A program made the position numbers and the translations under genes. Positions 1 to 13,379 of a stretch of 64,000 nucleotides of DNA are shown in pieces. Each line of letters starts with the position of its first letter. Position 1 is the stretch's first letter. The DNA is taken from positions 60,736,714-60,800,713 of the forward strand of contig OZ021732.1 in NCBI GenBank assembly GCA_963978545.1, read 5' to 3'. The DNA is from Linyphia triangularis (taxonomy: Eukaryota; Arthropoda; Arachnida; Araneae; Linyphiidae). The notes below the pieces were generated by a model that was not told where the DNA came from, ran no database searches, and saw only the letters and a program-made list of their open reading frames with translations.

Positions 1-1044
1 TCAATTTTAAATTTCATGGAGTATTCCGAGCAAAAATGTGAAAAACATAATAAATGTCCTCACCTTCGATTAATTTAAAAATTATATCACATAAATACGT
101 GGTGAAACAAAAAGAATGAAACTTTTGATACATTTTGGAGATTATGCATTTAAATTTTGAAAAAGCTACTTCTGATATAAACAGACAAGCGAAATAGGGA
201 CTTTACTTAAATTTTTTTTTTAATTGTAAAATGTTAAGAGCGATATATTCTTTTTATACATATGTACCTAGAATGCTAGCGTAAGATGCTAGACAGAAGA
301 AGAAGAAAAACTTTGAAATATAAATTTATTTTACTTCAGATAGTTCGGTCCAACCCTTTACGTCTCTATAGTGTCTACTCATTATATAGTAACAAAACCT
401 TTCATTTTGAAGGTGCATTCCCCTTTTTCTCTTCACAACAGGACTCTGCCTTCCTCTATCGCTCACTTCACGGGCGTCTTCGAAAGGGACAACACAGTCC
501 ATTGCAAAGAAAAAAAGAAAAAAAAAGTACGCGTGCTGCAAGAAAATCGCATCGGTCACGAACTCCGGTGGCTGACCTCTTCGTCTTCATAACACACAAC
601 GTGGTTGCTCCAGGGTCCGGCAACAGCAGTATATTCTCACGCTGTGCTACAAAAGCTGGTCCTGCGGTTTTCTTGCATCTGTTTGACCGATAGATGGGAG
701 GAGTCGATTGAGAACCCTTTGGAGATTAAGCTTAACTAATCAGCGAAAATAAAAGCGGTCTGAGAAAGTCGATGTTTATTTGAAAGAAATTCATACATTC
801 GACATTCAGCAATAATAGAATAAACATTTGTTACGTTTGTAGATATCTGGGAAAATTTTAAGTGTGGTTTTCACACAGTTGTACTTTACTGCTTCAGGAT
901 ATACAGGCTATTTTGAGGAAGGAGTTCAGAGTTTCGAAGCCTGTAGACATTACATTACTTGAACCACCACACGCGCCAAACATCATTAATTTTAAACTTC
1001 CACATTGAAATTAAAAACAGATGTAAAATTGGTGCTTGAATTTA

Positions 1045-1075
<31 letters not shown>

Positions 1076-3502
1076 GTTCTTTGGTAATCTCTAGCTTGAA
1101 ATATACGTTTCTTGAACAAACAAGTTTTCCGATATAATCTGTATAATACAAATGTATTTTATTGGTTTTTCTACTAGATCGTACAACTATTTATCGATTT
1201 GAAGGGGAGAGAAGTTATAAATTCCACCTATAAAAAATCTACTAAACGCATTTTTAGAATAAAGATAAAGTAAATAAAATTAGTATCCAACCAGTTGACA
1301 GTAAAAAGCTTCTATGCCTTTTTTTTTCTTTTCCCCCTACAATTAATCTAGAAGATTTCGTCACAGATGGGTATTTTTCTACAGTTTAAACACTAAAACA
1401 AGAATGCTCTTTGGTCCAAACATTAAAATACAAATTTTAACATTCGTTCAGCAGCGTACCTTTGGCATTACGCATGTTTCACCTGAACAATAAAGCACGT
1501 CGAAAGTGACATGCGGCTTCTTTTGTCATTGCTAGAGAATCCATCATTAAAAAAAGCACCTGCGCTCATGGTACTCAACATCATTTACGAAGTTCTTCAA
1601 CTTTGTGGGAAAGGGCTTGCTGCCAACTTCTTTGCATGGTTTAATGCATTTTTTTTTTTTTTAAATTAATACAACTTCAATGCAATGTGAATTTTGCTAA
1701 AAATAATCATATTAAAATGAAATTTCTCTCTAAAACAGGTAGTGAACCCTTTGTTGCATTATTACCATGGAAAAGAAAAGTTTATTATTTTTTTCTCAAA
1801 ATATGGTGATATATGTTTAGAAATTTCTTTGTTTCTTACAAGTCAATTTCATGGCTGTCTTAACTTCAACAACTTCAGTATGCTAACACTTATAATCGTA
1901 GAACTTTGAAGCCAGTGCTTTACTTAGAAGTTCGTGGCCTAAGGGTAAATGGAATTCCAAAGAGCCCTTCAAACTAACATGCATATGTTTTTCTTTCTTT
2001 GAACATAAACAACAATTTTACTTCAAATTTGTATTACAACTAAGAATAAGAATACACTTAACAGTTTTTATACAAGGCTTTTCCTGAACAGTGTTTGCCT
2101 TTCCAGCCATTTACGTTGAAAATAGCACCCTTTCTGGCCTTTTATGAAGGAAAAAAAATGCCTTTGCAATTTTTTTGTTTTTTTTAATTTAGGTGAATAA
2201 TTTTTTATAACCAATTGCTAATTCATTTATATAGGACAAAGGCCGAGTTTTTTAAATCAGAATATTCCTTGTGATGTCATGAATCTGTCAACAATTATTA
2301 CTGTTATATTTGGTGATACACTATTCTCTGTCTGACATTGGTAAAGCCTAAAAAGACAAATTAGCGGTTGATTCATTCAAATTTTAGAAATGCTCTAATT
2401 TTAATTATAACGTACTATTTACAAGCAAACTATTACGTACATATTACTGTGCAGATGATTTTTAATATTTTTAATAAATTTCTCAGTTTCATTACAGCAG
2501 ATAAGACTAGCATTTTATATGGACGTTTCAGTATTTTAACGTTGTTTGACTTATACATTTAAGTTAAACTAAAAAAGTTTTGAATTTGTGCTCTTTGGAA
2601 CATTACTTTTTTTTAAAAAATCAATAATTTAAAAATATTTATTGTGGTTGAAAAATAAAACAATATAGAAATTATGGCAGACAACTGGTTACAAATTTCG
2701 AAATTTGCAATAAAAATGCCCTTGGAAACAGGATTTTCCCTTTTTTGGAAAATAGCAGCAGGCCCTTTTCCATTTCTAGGATTATGTCTGCTGGGAAGAA
2801 GACTGCCGTAATTTATAACTTTTTAATTTTGTATTAGACACATCTGAAATCAGACTTTAATAGAAAACTGACATAATTTTGATTCCAACATCATAGACAA
2901 AATAAGGTAGATTATGGTGGAAAATTAGGTCAAAGATTAGGAGGTCTGTGCAACCGCCTACCATGATGCCAACCCAGACCATCTCCTTGTCTTGGAAACA
3001 ATGCTCTTTCATGATGTTTGTTTCATTAAAAAAAGAGTACCACGCTTTCTCCAGATTGTGGTATGACGAGAATCAGTTTCTAAACTGAATCTGGACTCTT
3101 CACTTAACATGACATTCTCCATTGTTGGTTGTTACTCCATGGCTGATATTCTAATTTTCATTATAAACACATATGTTCGTTTATGGGATGATGTCAGGCA
3201 GTTACAAATTGAATGGCCAGCATAGATTAACTTGTCCAAGTTTCCTGTAAACAGCATGCTCGAAACCAAGACTTGTGGCAGTTTCAAGGACTCAACTAAG
3301 TTGACTGACCAAGATCTTTCTCTACTGTCGTGCAGTAATCTTGAAGTAAAATGGTTGTTACATTTCACAACCCGACTTTTGGCCAAGTTTGGGTTCAAAT
3401 GAAAATTAAGCAACTTTCTCGCCTTTGTTTATCGTTGAATAGCGCTTCCCAGAAAAAAGTTATGAAATTTTTAACACATTTTTCAATAGTCTCTGTGTCT
3501 CA
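1..3502. other. AT-rich spacer without a recognisable gene
   Basis: I see no gene I can name here. Between about 400 and 715 the base composition is more balanced, with open frames on both strands, which could be a non-coding or 5' exon, but no splice pair or protein family is evident. A 29-base T run lies at 1047-1075. The remainder is low-complexity AT-rich DNA. Confidence 0.6.
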
Positions 3503-3690
3503 CTGATTGGTTGGTTTGTACACTCAATAACCTATTTCTATTTGCTAAAATGGCAAACCAGGTCGCCACCTACAGCATAACATAGATTCCGAACTACCAA
3601 CGAATATCCATGCCTAACCCAGGTTTCGAACCCGCCACTTTTGGTATGTGAGGCCAGAGCGCAAACAACAAAGTCATCAGGTGGGCTGTG
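3503..3690 (-). mobile_element. tRNA-derived SINE, family II, copy 1
   Basis: Read on the minus strand this stretch holds an RNA polymerase III B-box-like motif, GGGTTCGAAACC, at about 3622-3634. It ends in a conserved tail that reads on the plus strand as TGGTTGGTTTGTACACTCAA. A second copy with the same order of blocks lies at 14098-14262, which shows that this is a dispersed repeat. The shared blocks are the tail, a TTCCGAA segment, an ACGAAYATCCA segment and the B-box region. No clear target-site duplication was found, so the ends are approximate. Confidence 0.55.
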
Positions 3691-6480
3691 TCTTACTGAA
3701 GCTGTTTCATAACTAGGTACTTCGACAAGTGCCATTGTTATGGTTTTGGAGATACCTACTAAAATAATTTGCAAACACACAATGTTTAACATTAGTCTCA
3801 CAATTCTTCACAAATAATTTTGAGCTATTGTATCCACGTTAATGCCTTCTTTTCAGTATTTTGCAAATTATTTAAAACTTTTGGACATGAGTGTGCTATA
3901 GTATCAGCTAAAAGCTAACTTTTTAAAAAAAGAGAGAGAACAACACCCATTGTAAACTAGCCTGATAACCACACTGATTGGCTTCATTCTCACTCACGAC
4001 CAAACCCTTAGTACCTAATAAAGCTGTCTTCATACTCTTCTTAATGTTTTCTAAGCTTATTTTTAGGTACAGTGGAACTAGCAAATCTTATCCTACCAGT
4101 TGTCTGGTTTAAACAATAATTTACTTTGGGTGTAAACAACGTAAAAAAAATCTTTTGGCTATGAATTGGGTTGAATGTTATCTGGCATAAGAGCTACAGG
4201 ATCATCATTACCCAACAAGATCTAAATTATTGAAAGCAGTCTAGGTGCCAAAGAAGGAATCCTTTCCAAAAAGTCTTTTGAGAGGAAACTGCATAACAGT
4301 TGTTCCTTGAATGGAAAAAAAACCCTCAAAAATTCATACCTGGCAGACCATGAGATAAAGATACAATGTAATCAATCACTATTGTGTCAATTCATTATTT
4401 TAATCAGACTGCTGAGTGTCCATGCACTGAGTGCAAGCATTTTAAAAACTTAAGAGCTGCAAGTCAGGCTGTTTGGTTAATAGCTACTAATAGCCTGGTT
4501 GGATTGGTCACTGTTGGATTACGAGATTCAACCAACTATGTATCTAAATGTAGAATAATGAGAGATACCATGTTAATCAGCTATAGTTTTTCAAATAAAT
4601 ACAATGTTACAGCAGCAGCAGTCATATAACGATGTAGATTGGGTGCCCCACCACAAAAAAATACTTCAGGCCCCCTAACTGTTATTTTCTAAATTGAGAA
4701 TGGTTACTTAAGCAAAAAGTTACCCCCTTTCCAAATTTGTTTTTGAAATCTAGAATTATTATTTTATTGCTTTAATGTCAAACATCACTATCTACACAGA
4801 TAGAGTTTTGTAGCCTGATGTTCTTAAAGTAAAGGAAAAATAAGTTCTATTCAAAGTCAGATAGTTATAAATCAGCTTCTAGTTAATTAAAAATATAACA
4901 AAACTAGAAACTGAGTTGCAATTGCAACTACATGACAATAACTTTTTTTTTCAAGTTCTTAGAGAACATTGTCTACAGAATTGTATGTATATAAATCAAG
5001 TTTTTTGACATTCATAACAATTTTTGCTATATGGTTGTAATTAAAAAATTTGTTGCAGAAATGTGTAAAAATAGAGTGATCTCTGGTTTTTAGCAAGCAC
5101 CCATGTCAGTTTACAAGGTCTCTTATGAGCGCAAATATATATACATAGGATGTATATATATTGTTACATTTTTAGGACCCGTTATGTTATGAAACATGCT
5201 TTCGATGAGATTTCATCTAAAAACATTTAACAATTCAATCAGTACTACCATTTTCAATTATCCCCGAAATTAAACACGTTATTCCACCCACAAAAGCTAA
5301 ACACATCGTTCAAGCTTGCCAAAATTTAAACTTATTGGGTTGCAATAATCAAATCTAACATCAAGCAGAAATACAGTATGGAATTATACAAAATACAGTC
5401 CAGAATCATTCAAAATACATGAGGCGAAAAAGTAAAATATTTATAATTTTGTGGATTTCCAATTTTTTCACTGTGACTTGTTTTAAATGTTGCCACATAT
5501 AGTTGTAAAATATTTGTTTTTTGTTAAGTTATATGAAAAATTAAAGAGGCTGCATTTAATTTTTTTACAAAAGCCTCTATATGACAATGTTAGCAAATGG
5601 AATTATGGTAGCTTTAAAGTTATTGTTCAACATCATTATCATCTCAAACATAAAAGAAGTGTTATAAAATCTCTTCAATATAAACAAATACTAGTACATA
5701 GGCACCTGGTGATGTTTGGTAATTTTGTTTGTAAGTTAAATCCTTTAATTTTATAGCTAACTACTGAATTATATATTTATAACTTTTTATGAAGTTTTAG
5801 TGCAATCATAAATAGTACTAAACTCTATTTTAACTCCAAAGTTATCAAGATCCTACACTGTATTTGCCTGCATCCAAATACTAATGGTAGAATGTGTTTC
5901 TACTGACAACTTAAATTACAACAGATATAGCAGACCCGTACTGATGCACTATAGAAACCTGATGATTTCTGCTAATTTCTAGCACTTAAAAAAACACATG
6001 AACACTATTTTAAAACTGAATATAGCGTGGTATAAAAAGATAACGATTTGAAGACATTTATCTTTAAAATATAGACAGAGAAATTTATCGAATATTGAAA
6101 TGTCCATATAGTGCATCTGTACCAACGTATCTAATAATTGCATATTGAAACAGCGCTTAACACCTTAAGAAATCCCAAAACAATTAAAAAGAAATTGAAT
6201 ATATACAGACTTAGCATTGAATAACAACACATGTGTGAGTAGATACAATTTACCCTAAGTAACAAACACTTCAAAACCAACATTTCCCTTCAATTTAACA
6301 GCTCATCAAAAGAAAGAAAAAAAGTTTTTATCCTTCATTTTTTTTCTGCAAATACAATTCTTACAATCGAATAAAATTGGACAATGTACTTTTTTTTCAA
6401 CAACCTTAATATTTCAAAAATAAAATATGATTATCTATGTGATCGCCGGCCCATCAAAACAAACTGTAATCAACGAAATT
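3691..6480. other. AT-rich spacer, nothing recognised
   Basis: No gene, known repeat or RNA gene could be supported. The small open frames inside are short, low-complexity and without family signatures. Confidence 0.55.
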
Positions 6481-6486
6481 TGAAAC

Positions 6487-6664
6487 TTACCTCCTCAAAA
6501 GTTGTGAATATACCCTGGATGCAAGCTATAATCCCAAATACCAAAATAAATGTCAACGAAACACTAATCACACACGATATAGTAATTAAAAAACTTTTAT
6601 GAAAACATCCCAAAGCGTCATATGGTACAACTTCAAAACAAGTTAATATCGTATAGCAACACAC
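6487..6664 (-). CDS. possible exon with one membrane segment
   Basis: On the minus strand an open frame ends at a consensus splice donor: GAG then GTAAGT, with the donor GT at about 6485-6486. The deduced peptide has a run of about 23 hydrophobic residues (FLITISCVISVSL followed by TFILVFGIIACI) after a Cys-containing stretch. It would read as one transmembrane helix. There is no in-frame ATG upstream before a stop, so this would be an internal exon, or a 5' leader exon whose open frame is accidental. No neighbouring exon was identified and the family is unknown. The sequence on the upstream side (6670-6850) is less AT-rich than its surroundings, as at a 5' end. Confidence 0.22.
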
Positions 6665-6849
6665 AACTTTTCAGTAGTCAATCCAGTACATATCTTCCGT
6701 AGGTTTGCTGCAAATTTCCTTTGAAGCATGTCGCCAAATGAGACACCTGTTGTCGCCAAATTTGTATTTACCGTTATGGCGGAACGGAAGGGAGGAGAAA
6801 TTGTAAGGATGGGAAACTTCCAGACTACACATACATAAATAATCGACAC

Positions 6850-7208
6850 CGGTTTATTTTAGGAGTCTTATCTACATTTACAAAATCTGTATTAAAAAAA
6901 CATCAGTAACAGTTTGAAATTTTGACCTTTTGTTTTTGTTTTTATGGTTGATTGGCATTGTAACAATTGGGCCGGTGCCTTTCAATTTCAATCTAATAAT
7001 CATATCCAAACGAGGATGAAATTTTTTTTACCAGAAAAACCAATTTGTAAATAAAAATATACCCAACGAAATTTCAATTCGCAACAAAAATAGAAATATG
7101 TGGGCAAGGTAAATATGTCCGTTTATAAGCATTTTTATACGATACCAAAAGGTGGTCCTTATATGAGGCCAAAAATGAAATTTCATCCGATTTTAACTCT
7201 CATCTCCT

Positions 7209-7241
<33 letters not shown>

Positions 7242-7667
7242 CCATTTTGACCTATTTTGACAATGTGCCAAATTTTATTCCGATAAATTAATATTAACAC
7301 GGGCAGCAACGAGCCTAAAGTAGTTAAAAAGATGAATAAAATTAAACTTTTTGAAAAATTTAAATTACTTCGGATTCGATTGCACAGATCAGATTTTTTC
7401 CCTTTTGACAATGTATTAAGTTTTATTATAATAAGTTAATATCAACCTCTGCCACATTGATATTGAAAATGATAAAAATGAACAAAAAACATCCAAAAAT
7501 GTTTTCCATAAACAAGAACTATGCAAAATATTCATACAATTCAACAAATAAAGGTAATATAACCTTTATACAACAAAAATTGGGAATTTTTAGAGATATT
7601 TTTATGTATATTAGCGTACTGTTTGAATCGACAGTCCACTCGTCTCAAAACGTGCTCCCCCCCCCTC

Positions 7668-7717
<50 letters not shown>

Positions 7718-8080
7718 GTACTAAACATTTTTTATTAACTTAAGCTCTCTCTCTCTCTCTCTCTAGAATAATTTACTACACGAAGATTTTTTAAATTTAT
7801 GTTTGACATGTTTATAAGAAAATGATTGCTTTCAATAAGTGGGCGATACGTTTTAAAACCCCATTTAAGTTCCTTATACAGGTTCAAACTTTTGAATGAT
7901 ACAAACGACAATTTTTTAATCTAAAATGACAAATATATTAAAGATTAATCATATGATGTAGATTTTTATTATTTATAAAAATCTATTTAGGTATTTTATT
8001 TATAACTAGCTGAATATCCGTGCTTCGCTACGAAATTTTAACATGTGCAATGATTTAGCTAGCTGTGAGGCCTCGTGTTG
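6850..8080. repeat. spacer with simple repeats
   Basis: Contains a T run (7211-7241), a C run near 7658, an AT dinucleotide tract (about 7673-7714) and a CT tract (about 7745-7764). No gene is seen. The open frames across these tracts are low-complexity translations. Confidence 0.8.
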
Positions 8081-8088
8081 CGCAAATC

Positions 8089-8330
8089 TTTCATTGGTGT
8101 ATAGGTCCCAGTTTTTGGCGCTTCGCTCGCAGGAAGGTTCATCGCTAAGCAAAATAGAGTTCGCTTCGTTCGCTGAAAAGTTCATTGACACATAAGTACA
8201 GGCTTATTTCACTAGTTGAAAGGTTCATTACTATGCAAGAATAGGCTCGTTTCTCTCGCTAAAAGGTTCATTGTTGCGTAAGCATAAACTCGCTTCACTC
8301 ACTAAAATTTAATTGCTACGTAAAGCCTTA
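8089..8330. repeat. 43-bp tandem repeat, about 5 copies
   Basis: Four consecutive units begin at 8137, 8180, 8223 and 8266. All are 43 bp and start GTTCATYG or GTTCATTA, with a CTCGCT or TCGCT-type segment near the end. A partial unit follows at 8309 and a longer, diverged unit precedes at 8089. The array sits directly after a stretch (8008-8035) reading AGCTGAATATCCGTGCTTCG. From memory that resembles the ends of dispersed repeats in other invertebrate genomes, so the array may belong to a mobile element. Confidence 0.75.
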
Positions 8331-8429
8331 ATATTAGAACCCTCTCCCCTGTCGAAAAAAAAATAAAAAAATCACCGTTAATACAATAATACAACACCTC
8401 TTTAAGAATATTTTAACACGTGTTATTGG

Positions 8430-8990
8430 AATTAGAAGGCCAAAACTACTTATGTTGAAACTTTCAGAGCTCTAGGCCAATTAAAAGTCGCTTTTCGTGA
8501 AAATATTAATTAAAAAAATTAATTCAAAAACAAATTAAAATTTTAACATTCTTTTTGTCAAAAGTCCAATTAGAAGGCCACAACTACTTATGTTGAAAAT
8601 TTCAGACCTGTAGCCGTATTAGAAATCGCTTTATAAAATATTTATTAATTAATTAAAAAAATTAATTAAAAAAGAACTAAATAAAAATGTGAAATTCTGT
8701 TTTTCAGAAGTCCAATTAAAAGGCCAAAACTACTTCTGTTGAAATTTTTAGAGCTGTAGCTCTATTAGAAATCGTTTTGTAAAATATTTATTAGTTAATT
8801 TAAAAAATTTAATTAAAAAAGAACTAAATAAAAATTTAATATTCTGCTTTCCAACAGTCCTATTAGAAAGCTAAAACTACTTATGTTGAAAATTTGAGAG
8901 CTGTAGCCCTATTAGAAATCGTTCTGTAAAATATTTATTAATTGATGAAAAAAATTAATTAAAAAAGAATTGACTTTACTAATTAAATAA
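8430..8990. repeat. ~142-bp tandem repeat, four diverged copies
   Basis: Units start at about 8430, 8568, 8714 and 8861 with AATTARAAGGCCAMAACTAC. Each continues through a GAGCTGTAGCYCTATTAGAA-like block and then an AATTAATTAAAAAA-like tail. Unit lengths are 138-147 bp. Divergence between units is moderate, so the array is old. Confidence 0.8.
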
Positions 8991-9254
8991 ATGTCACCGG
9001 TATTACTTCTTAAACTGCGCAATATATTTTAAACAAAAAATAACTTCAAATTAAAATCGACACTGAATTAAATGTGAGAAGTCGCGAAATACTAGACTTC
9101 TGCCACTCTCCTCCCCCCCCACAGAAGTGTACTAAAATTTCATCTCCTTAATACCCCTTTCTGAGTGAAGTTATGCCATTCTGCAATAATTTATTAGCAT
9201 TTGAAAGCTGACCGTGTTTATGTAACGTACAAGTGAAATGGTTAGCAAAACAGC

Positions 9255-9596
9255 ACAATACAGTAAAAGGCGATTTCAAAATGCGAACTTCAAGCTCGTT
9301 ACTGTATAGATAAATCACTTTTAATTTTAAAAAAAAATGGCCATAATAATCTTTTTATAGTCAAAGGGAAATGTTGGTTGGTAAAAATTAAGAAATTTGA
9401 AAGTTTAAAAATAAAGACCACTCTTCGCAATACAGTAAAATGTGGCTATATAATGGAACTTCAAGCTCGTTACGGCACGGTTAATCACTTTTAATTTTAA
9501 AAATATTGGTCACATTAATGTTTTTCTAGCCAAAGGAAAAATTAAGGGGTGAGAAAACAGAAATTTGAAAGTCAAAAAATAAGGACCACCCTAATG
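9255..9596. repeat. ~171-bp tandem duplication, two copies
   Basis: Two consecutive copies share CAATACAGTAAAA at the start, ACTTCAAGCTCGTTAC in the middle, ATCACTTTTAATTTTAAAAA next, and AATAARGACCAC at the end. The first begins at about 9255 and the second at about 9429. Together with the 43-bp and 142-bp arrays this makes three different tandem families in 1.5 kb. Confidence 0.7.
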
Positions 9597-12040
9597 CCAC
9601 ATATATGAAGAGAAAATAGTGCTGGAATATTGCGTTTTATACAGAAAAATGCAGGGAGCTCCCACCCCCTTAAAAAGTACTGCGGAAAGTAGTAACTTTT
9701 CGGATAAAATTTCAAATCAGAGAAATCGGTTCATTTTTTGCTTCTCTTTCTTATAAACCGTTTTCCTTACTTCAGTTGTATTCTTGTTAAACTGTTTATA
9801 TGAAAATCAGACTCCTTTTGAAAATGTGGAAAAGGGGATGCTGTTTTAAATAAATGAAGAAATTGTATAGAACAATTAGAACTTACAACGTAGTGGAACA
9901 ATTATATTGCTTCTCCAACAAGCACCTAATCTGGCCATGGGGGCTGCGTAGGCAGAATTATTTACAGTGGCAGTGGAAAAGTTGTTAAAAAAAAAAAATT
10001 CAAACCTTGGTATTTCAAAAATGCTAATTGAATTTCTTAAGGAAATATAATTTATCTTTAGACAGTATTTTTTTTTTTTTTTTTTTAATTTTAATAATTA
10101 AATTAAAATATATACTATATGGCACCAACCTTCAATTTCTCCATTACTTTTTCTTACCTTTTTTTCAATTTTAAGTCAGAGGAATGTAATTGCACTCAAG
10201 TGCACCTTTTTGCGGGACGCACTTGCGAAGTTCGCATCATCTAATCACCAACAGACTTGGGTATTGCAAAGGACCATATGTTAAAAAAAATAAACATGCT
10301 TATATGAAAATTTAGATGTACTATGTATTATATAATTTTGTTATAAATACTTAAAACTAAAAATGAATGTGTATAAATCCGTCATTTTACACATTTATTT
10401 TTAGAGTGCATACTTTACTCTATTCTGTTGTCTGTGATCTCAACTATAGAGTTGAAATTAATAATCACTAAACATAACTGAAGAGAAATATACATATTGG
10501 AATAAACATTATAATACTAAATTATGTGTTTTCATGGAAACACTTGAACACTTCATATACACAATTGATTGATAATTTGCATGAGTTATGAATATTCTAG
10601 TACCCGATATTTATATGCATCAATTATAATATCTAGTACAACCTGAAATTAATTAGAATATAATAATCTTTATAAGCACAGACCAATCGTCTGCAAATAT
10701 TTTTATTAAATCATAGTATAAAAATATATAAGAATTTAAGACGCTTTTAAAGTTTAGATAACACACCATGTCAATAAACTACTTTAAATACCTTCTAATG
10801 CAACAATTTCGGAAAAAGAGTCTTACGATGGCGTTTTTTTTCCCCTTTTAAGTTATATTTCGTCTATTTTTCTTTTCTATAAAACGAAAAACTTGTGTTA
10901 TGAAATTACTGTCGACAAGTAAGAGGAGATAAGCCAAGGAATGTGCTAACTCAGACCATCGTTTCGAAATGTAATATTGGAACATTTAAGTTCAAATCAC
11001 AAACAGTGAATTCATGAAAAAAAAAAAAAATCTCAGAAGCATTTTTAATTACGCAATGCTATATCAAGTCACTCTCTTTTGAGTCATAGAATTCATATTC
11101 TCAGTTTTCGACACTTAATAATGGCTCAAGTAAATTTTAGTTCATTTTCATCTTCTATTTCCAGCTTAGAAACAAAACCGACTTATTATTTTAAAGTTGT
11201 TTTATTGTTATTTGTGGAAGTGATAACATTTGTTATAAGTATTCAATATCACGAAAAAACTTGGTATATAAAGCTAACATGGTACATAACTATTAATAAA
11301 AGTAGAAACATGGAATATTCAGACCATTAACACGTACAAATCATGTCGATATCCATGTCTTTCTATCTGTCCGGAATCAGATATAAAATGCTGTTAAACA
11401 ACGCGAAACTTTTGGATGCTATGAAATAAATTTTGAAGGAAAATTACCCCTTACAGGGCAAAAATAAGGTTTTAAAGAAAGGGCTAACTTTTAAATGAAC
11501 TTCTTGTTAAAAATTTAGGTAACTGCATATGGGTAATTCAAAATAAGAAGATGATAATTTTTTTATGAAATAAATTGGATTAACGTCAAAATTCAGTGGG
11601 GACTACTAAGCGAACTAAGTGATGAGTAATGTTGGGAACGGGTGCTCTTTTTGCATTCCAGATCGTTCTTAAAGTATTTTATTTTCCAAAGTATGCATTG
11701 CAGTCCGTCTCATAACTGACACAGGCAAAATATTGCACCAAATGAAATTCAGCAATAAAATACAATCTTTATTTTAGCATTTATTATTTATAAAAAATCT
11801 ACTGTACAAAATTACCAAAAAATTATAAATGCAGTTTTTAAATTGGAAAAAACAATGAAATTTTACTATATTATAGCTATATACATTTTTATATGATAAA
11901 TTATTCTAATTTCAAAGTGGGGAAAGAAAAAAAAAACATTACCTTTAAACAAATTTAAGTTAAAACCAATCGACTAAGTTATCGGCGCTAAAGTCACACA
12001 ACTACATTAGTAGTTAACATTACAGCAAAGAAATAAATAA
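9597..12040. other. AT-rich spacer, nothing recognised
   Basis: A T run lies at about 10068-10086 and an A run near 11018. No gene or repeat family could be supported. Confidence 0.55.
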
Positions 12041-12043
12041 CCA

Positions 12044-12135
12044 ATGGAAAAAGCATATTTGTCGATTATAGTAACTTCGTGAGGGGGGGACTACTTTCTG
12101 TGACTAAATTACTATTATCGACAAATATGCCTTTC
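12044..12135. repeat. short imperfect hairpin
   Basis: A ~30-base inverted repeat: GGAAAAAGCATATTTGTCGA at 12043 pairs with the reverse complement of TCGACAAATATGCCTTTCC at about 12118-12136. The loop is ~30 bases and contains a G run. It could be a miniature foldback element, and no target duplication is evident. Confidence 0.6.
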
Positions 12136-12540
12136 CCAGTTGCTTTTCCATTTTTTATTTTTATACAGTTTTATTCACATTCTACTAAAATATTATTTAT
12201 TTACTGCTGAATGCAAATTTATGTAACTATTATCAATATCTAGCAACTATATTTTTACTTAACATCGTCACCTTTTTATTTGCTTTTATTTTTAAAATAT
12301 TCATACATTATTTCTTTTTGAATTCATAGTTGCAATGGAAAGAGCTAAAGACATTTCCCAGGAATAAAATAAAAACTTTAAATTTAAAAGCAGATGTTAA
12401 ATCAGTTAAAGAAATTGCAAAGATTGTGAGGAGATTCGTGCACAGTATTTATACAGTTTTATCATTCAATTCTGAACGGAAGGAGAGGGGGGGGGGGGTA
12501 CTAGAAACCTGAGAAAATCTTCAACCCGAGAAGATCAAAA

Positions 12541-13318
12541 TCCCCCAAAAAACACTTTTGAAAAGTAGAAGAACCACCAACCTCAAAAATACAAAAAACT
12601 TTCTTGCAATAAAAAAACCATAAACATGATGAAAATTTTCAACCACAAATACAGTGATATAAAAAATGGCCAACCTCTGATTACAACTCTAGGTTGTGAC
12701 TCGCTTAAGAATGTATGCTTACTTAGTTTATTTTTAAAATTTAAGTTCCGCTCCCATAAAAATTTACGCTGCTTGAGGTTGGCACCCGTCATAGGAATAT
12801 TAACAATGCTTGCGTTTAAACTAATTTATGGTATATTGAACTAATATTCGAGTTTATGATTTCATTTGGATAGGTAGGAAATACAAAGTGGTGTAAATCT
12901 TCATGTTCATGTAACTTTCAAAATAGTATAGAGAAACTGTGCTCAAACGCTTGCATTTGAATCTTTATTAAGAATTTTTTAAGTTGGAAACTGAAGTGTT
13001 TGTGGTAAGCTTTTGTTTGGTTGATACATACATTTTGGAAAGTTTTTATTGTGTGGTGGGTTTTAAAGGTTAGTAATTAAGACGGGCTTCAACCTCAAGC
13101 AGCGTAAATTTTTATGGGAGCGGAACTTAAATTTTAAAAATAAACTAAGTAAGCATACATTCTTAAGCGAGTCACAACCTAGAGGTTGGCCATTTTTTAT
13201 ATCACTGTATTTGTGGTTGAAAATTTTCATCATGTTTATGGTTTTTTTATTGCAAGAAATTTTTTTGTATTTTTGAGGTTGGTGGTTCTTCTACTTTTCA
13301 AAAGTGTTTTTTGGGGGA
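12541..13318. repeat. inverted repeat, ~240-bp arms, ~290-bp spacer
   Basis: The left arm (12541-12790) is the reverse complement of the right arm (13081-13318) with few mismatches. The main difference is an extra ~12 bases (GATTACAACTCT) in the left arm near 12678. Each arm contains an open frame that is the mirror of the other, which explains matching peptides on both strands. A transcript through this locus would fold into a long double-stranded stem. Whether it is a transposon remnant or a hairpin-RNA locus cannot be told from sequence. Confidence 0.9.
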
Positions 13319-13379
13319 TATCAGAACTTTTTTTAAACAATTTTTTGAATTTGTCCGTTTAATCGTTTTTCTATTTATC

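Noticed and set aside
7100..7740. Frames containing long Phe, Lys or Tyr-Ile runs
   Set aside because: They read through T, A or AT tracts, and no biological protein is implied.
8089..8330. CRISPR-like regular array
   Set aside because: The 43-bp units are contiguous with no unique spacers, and the genome is eukaryotic. It is an ordinary tandem repeat.
12583..12844. Overlapping frames on both strands of the 12.5 kb inverted repeat
   Set aside because: They mirror each other because of the inverted repeat and are AT-biased, so neither is credible as a gene.
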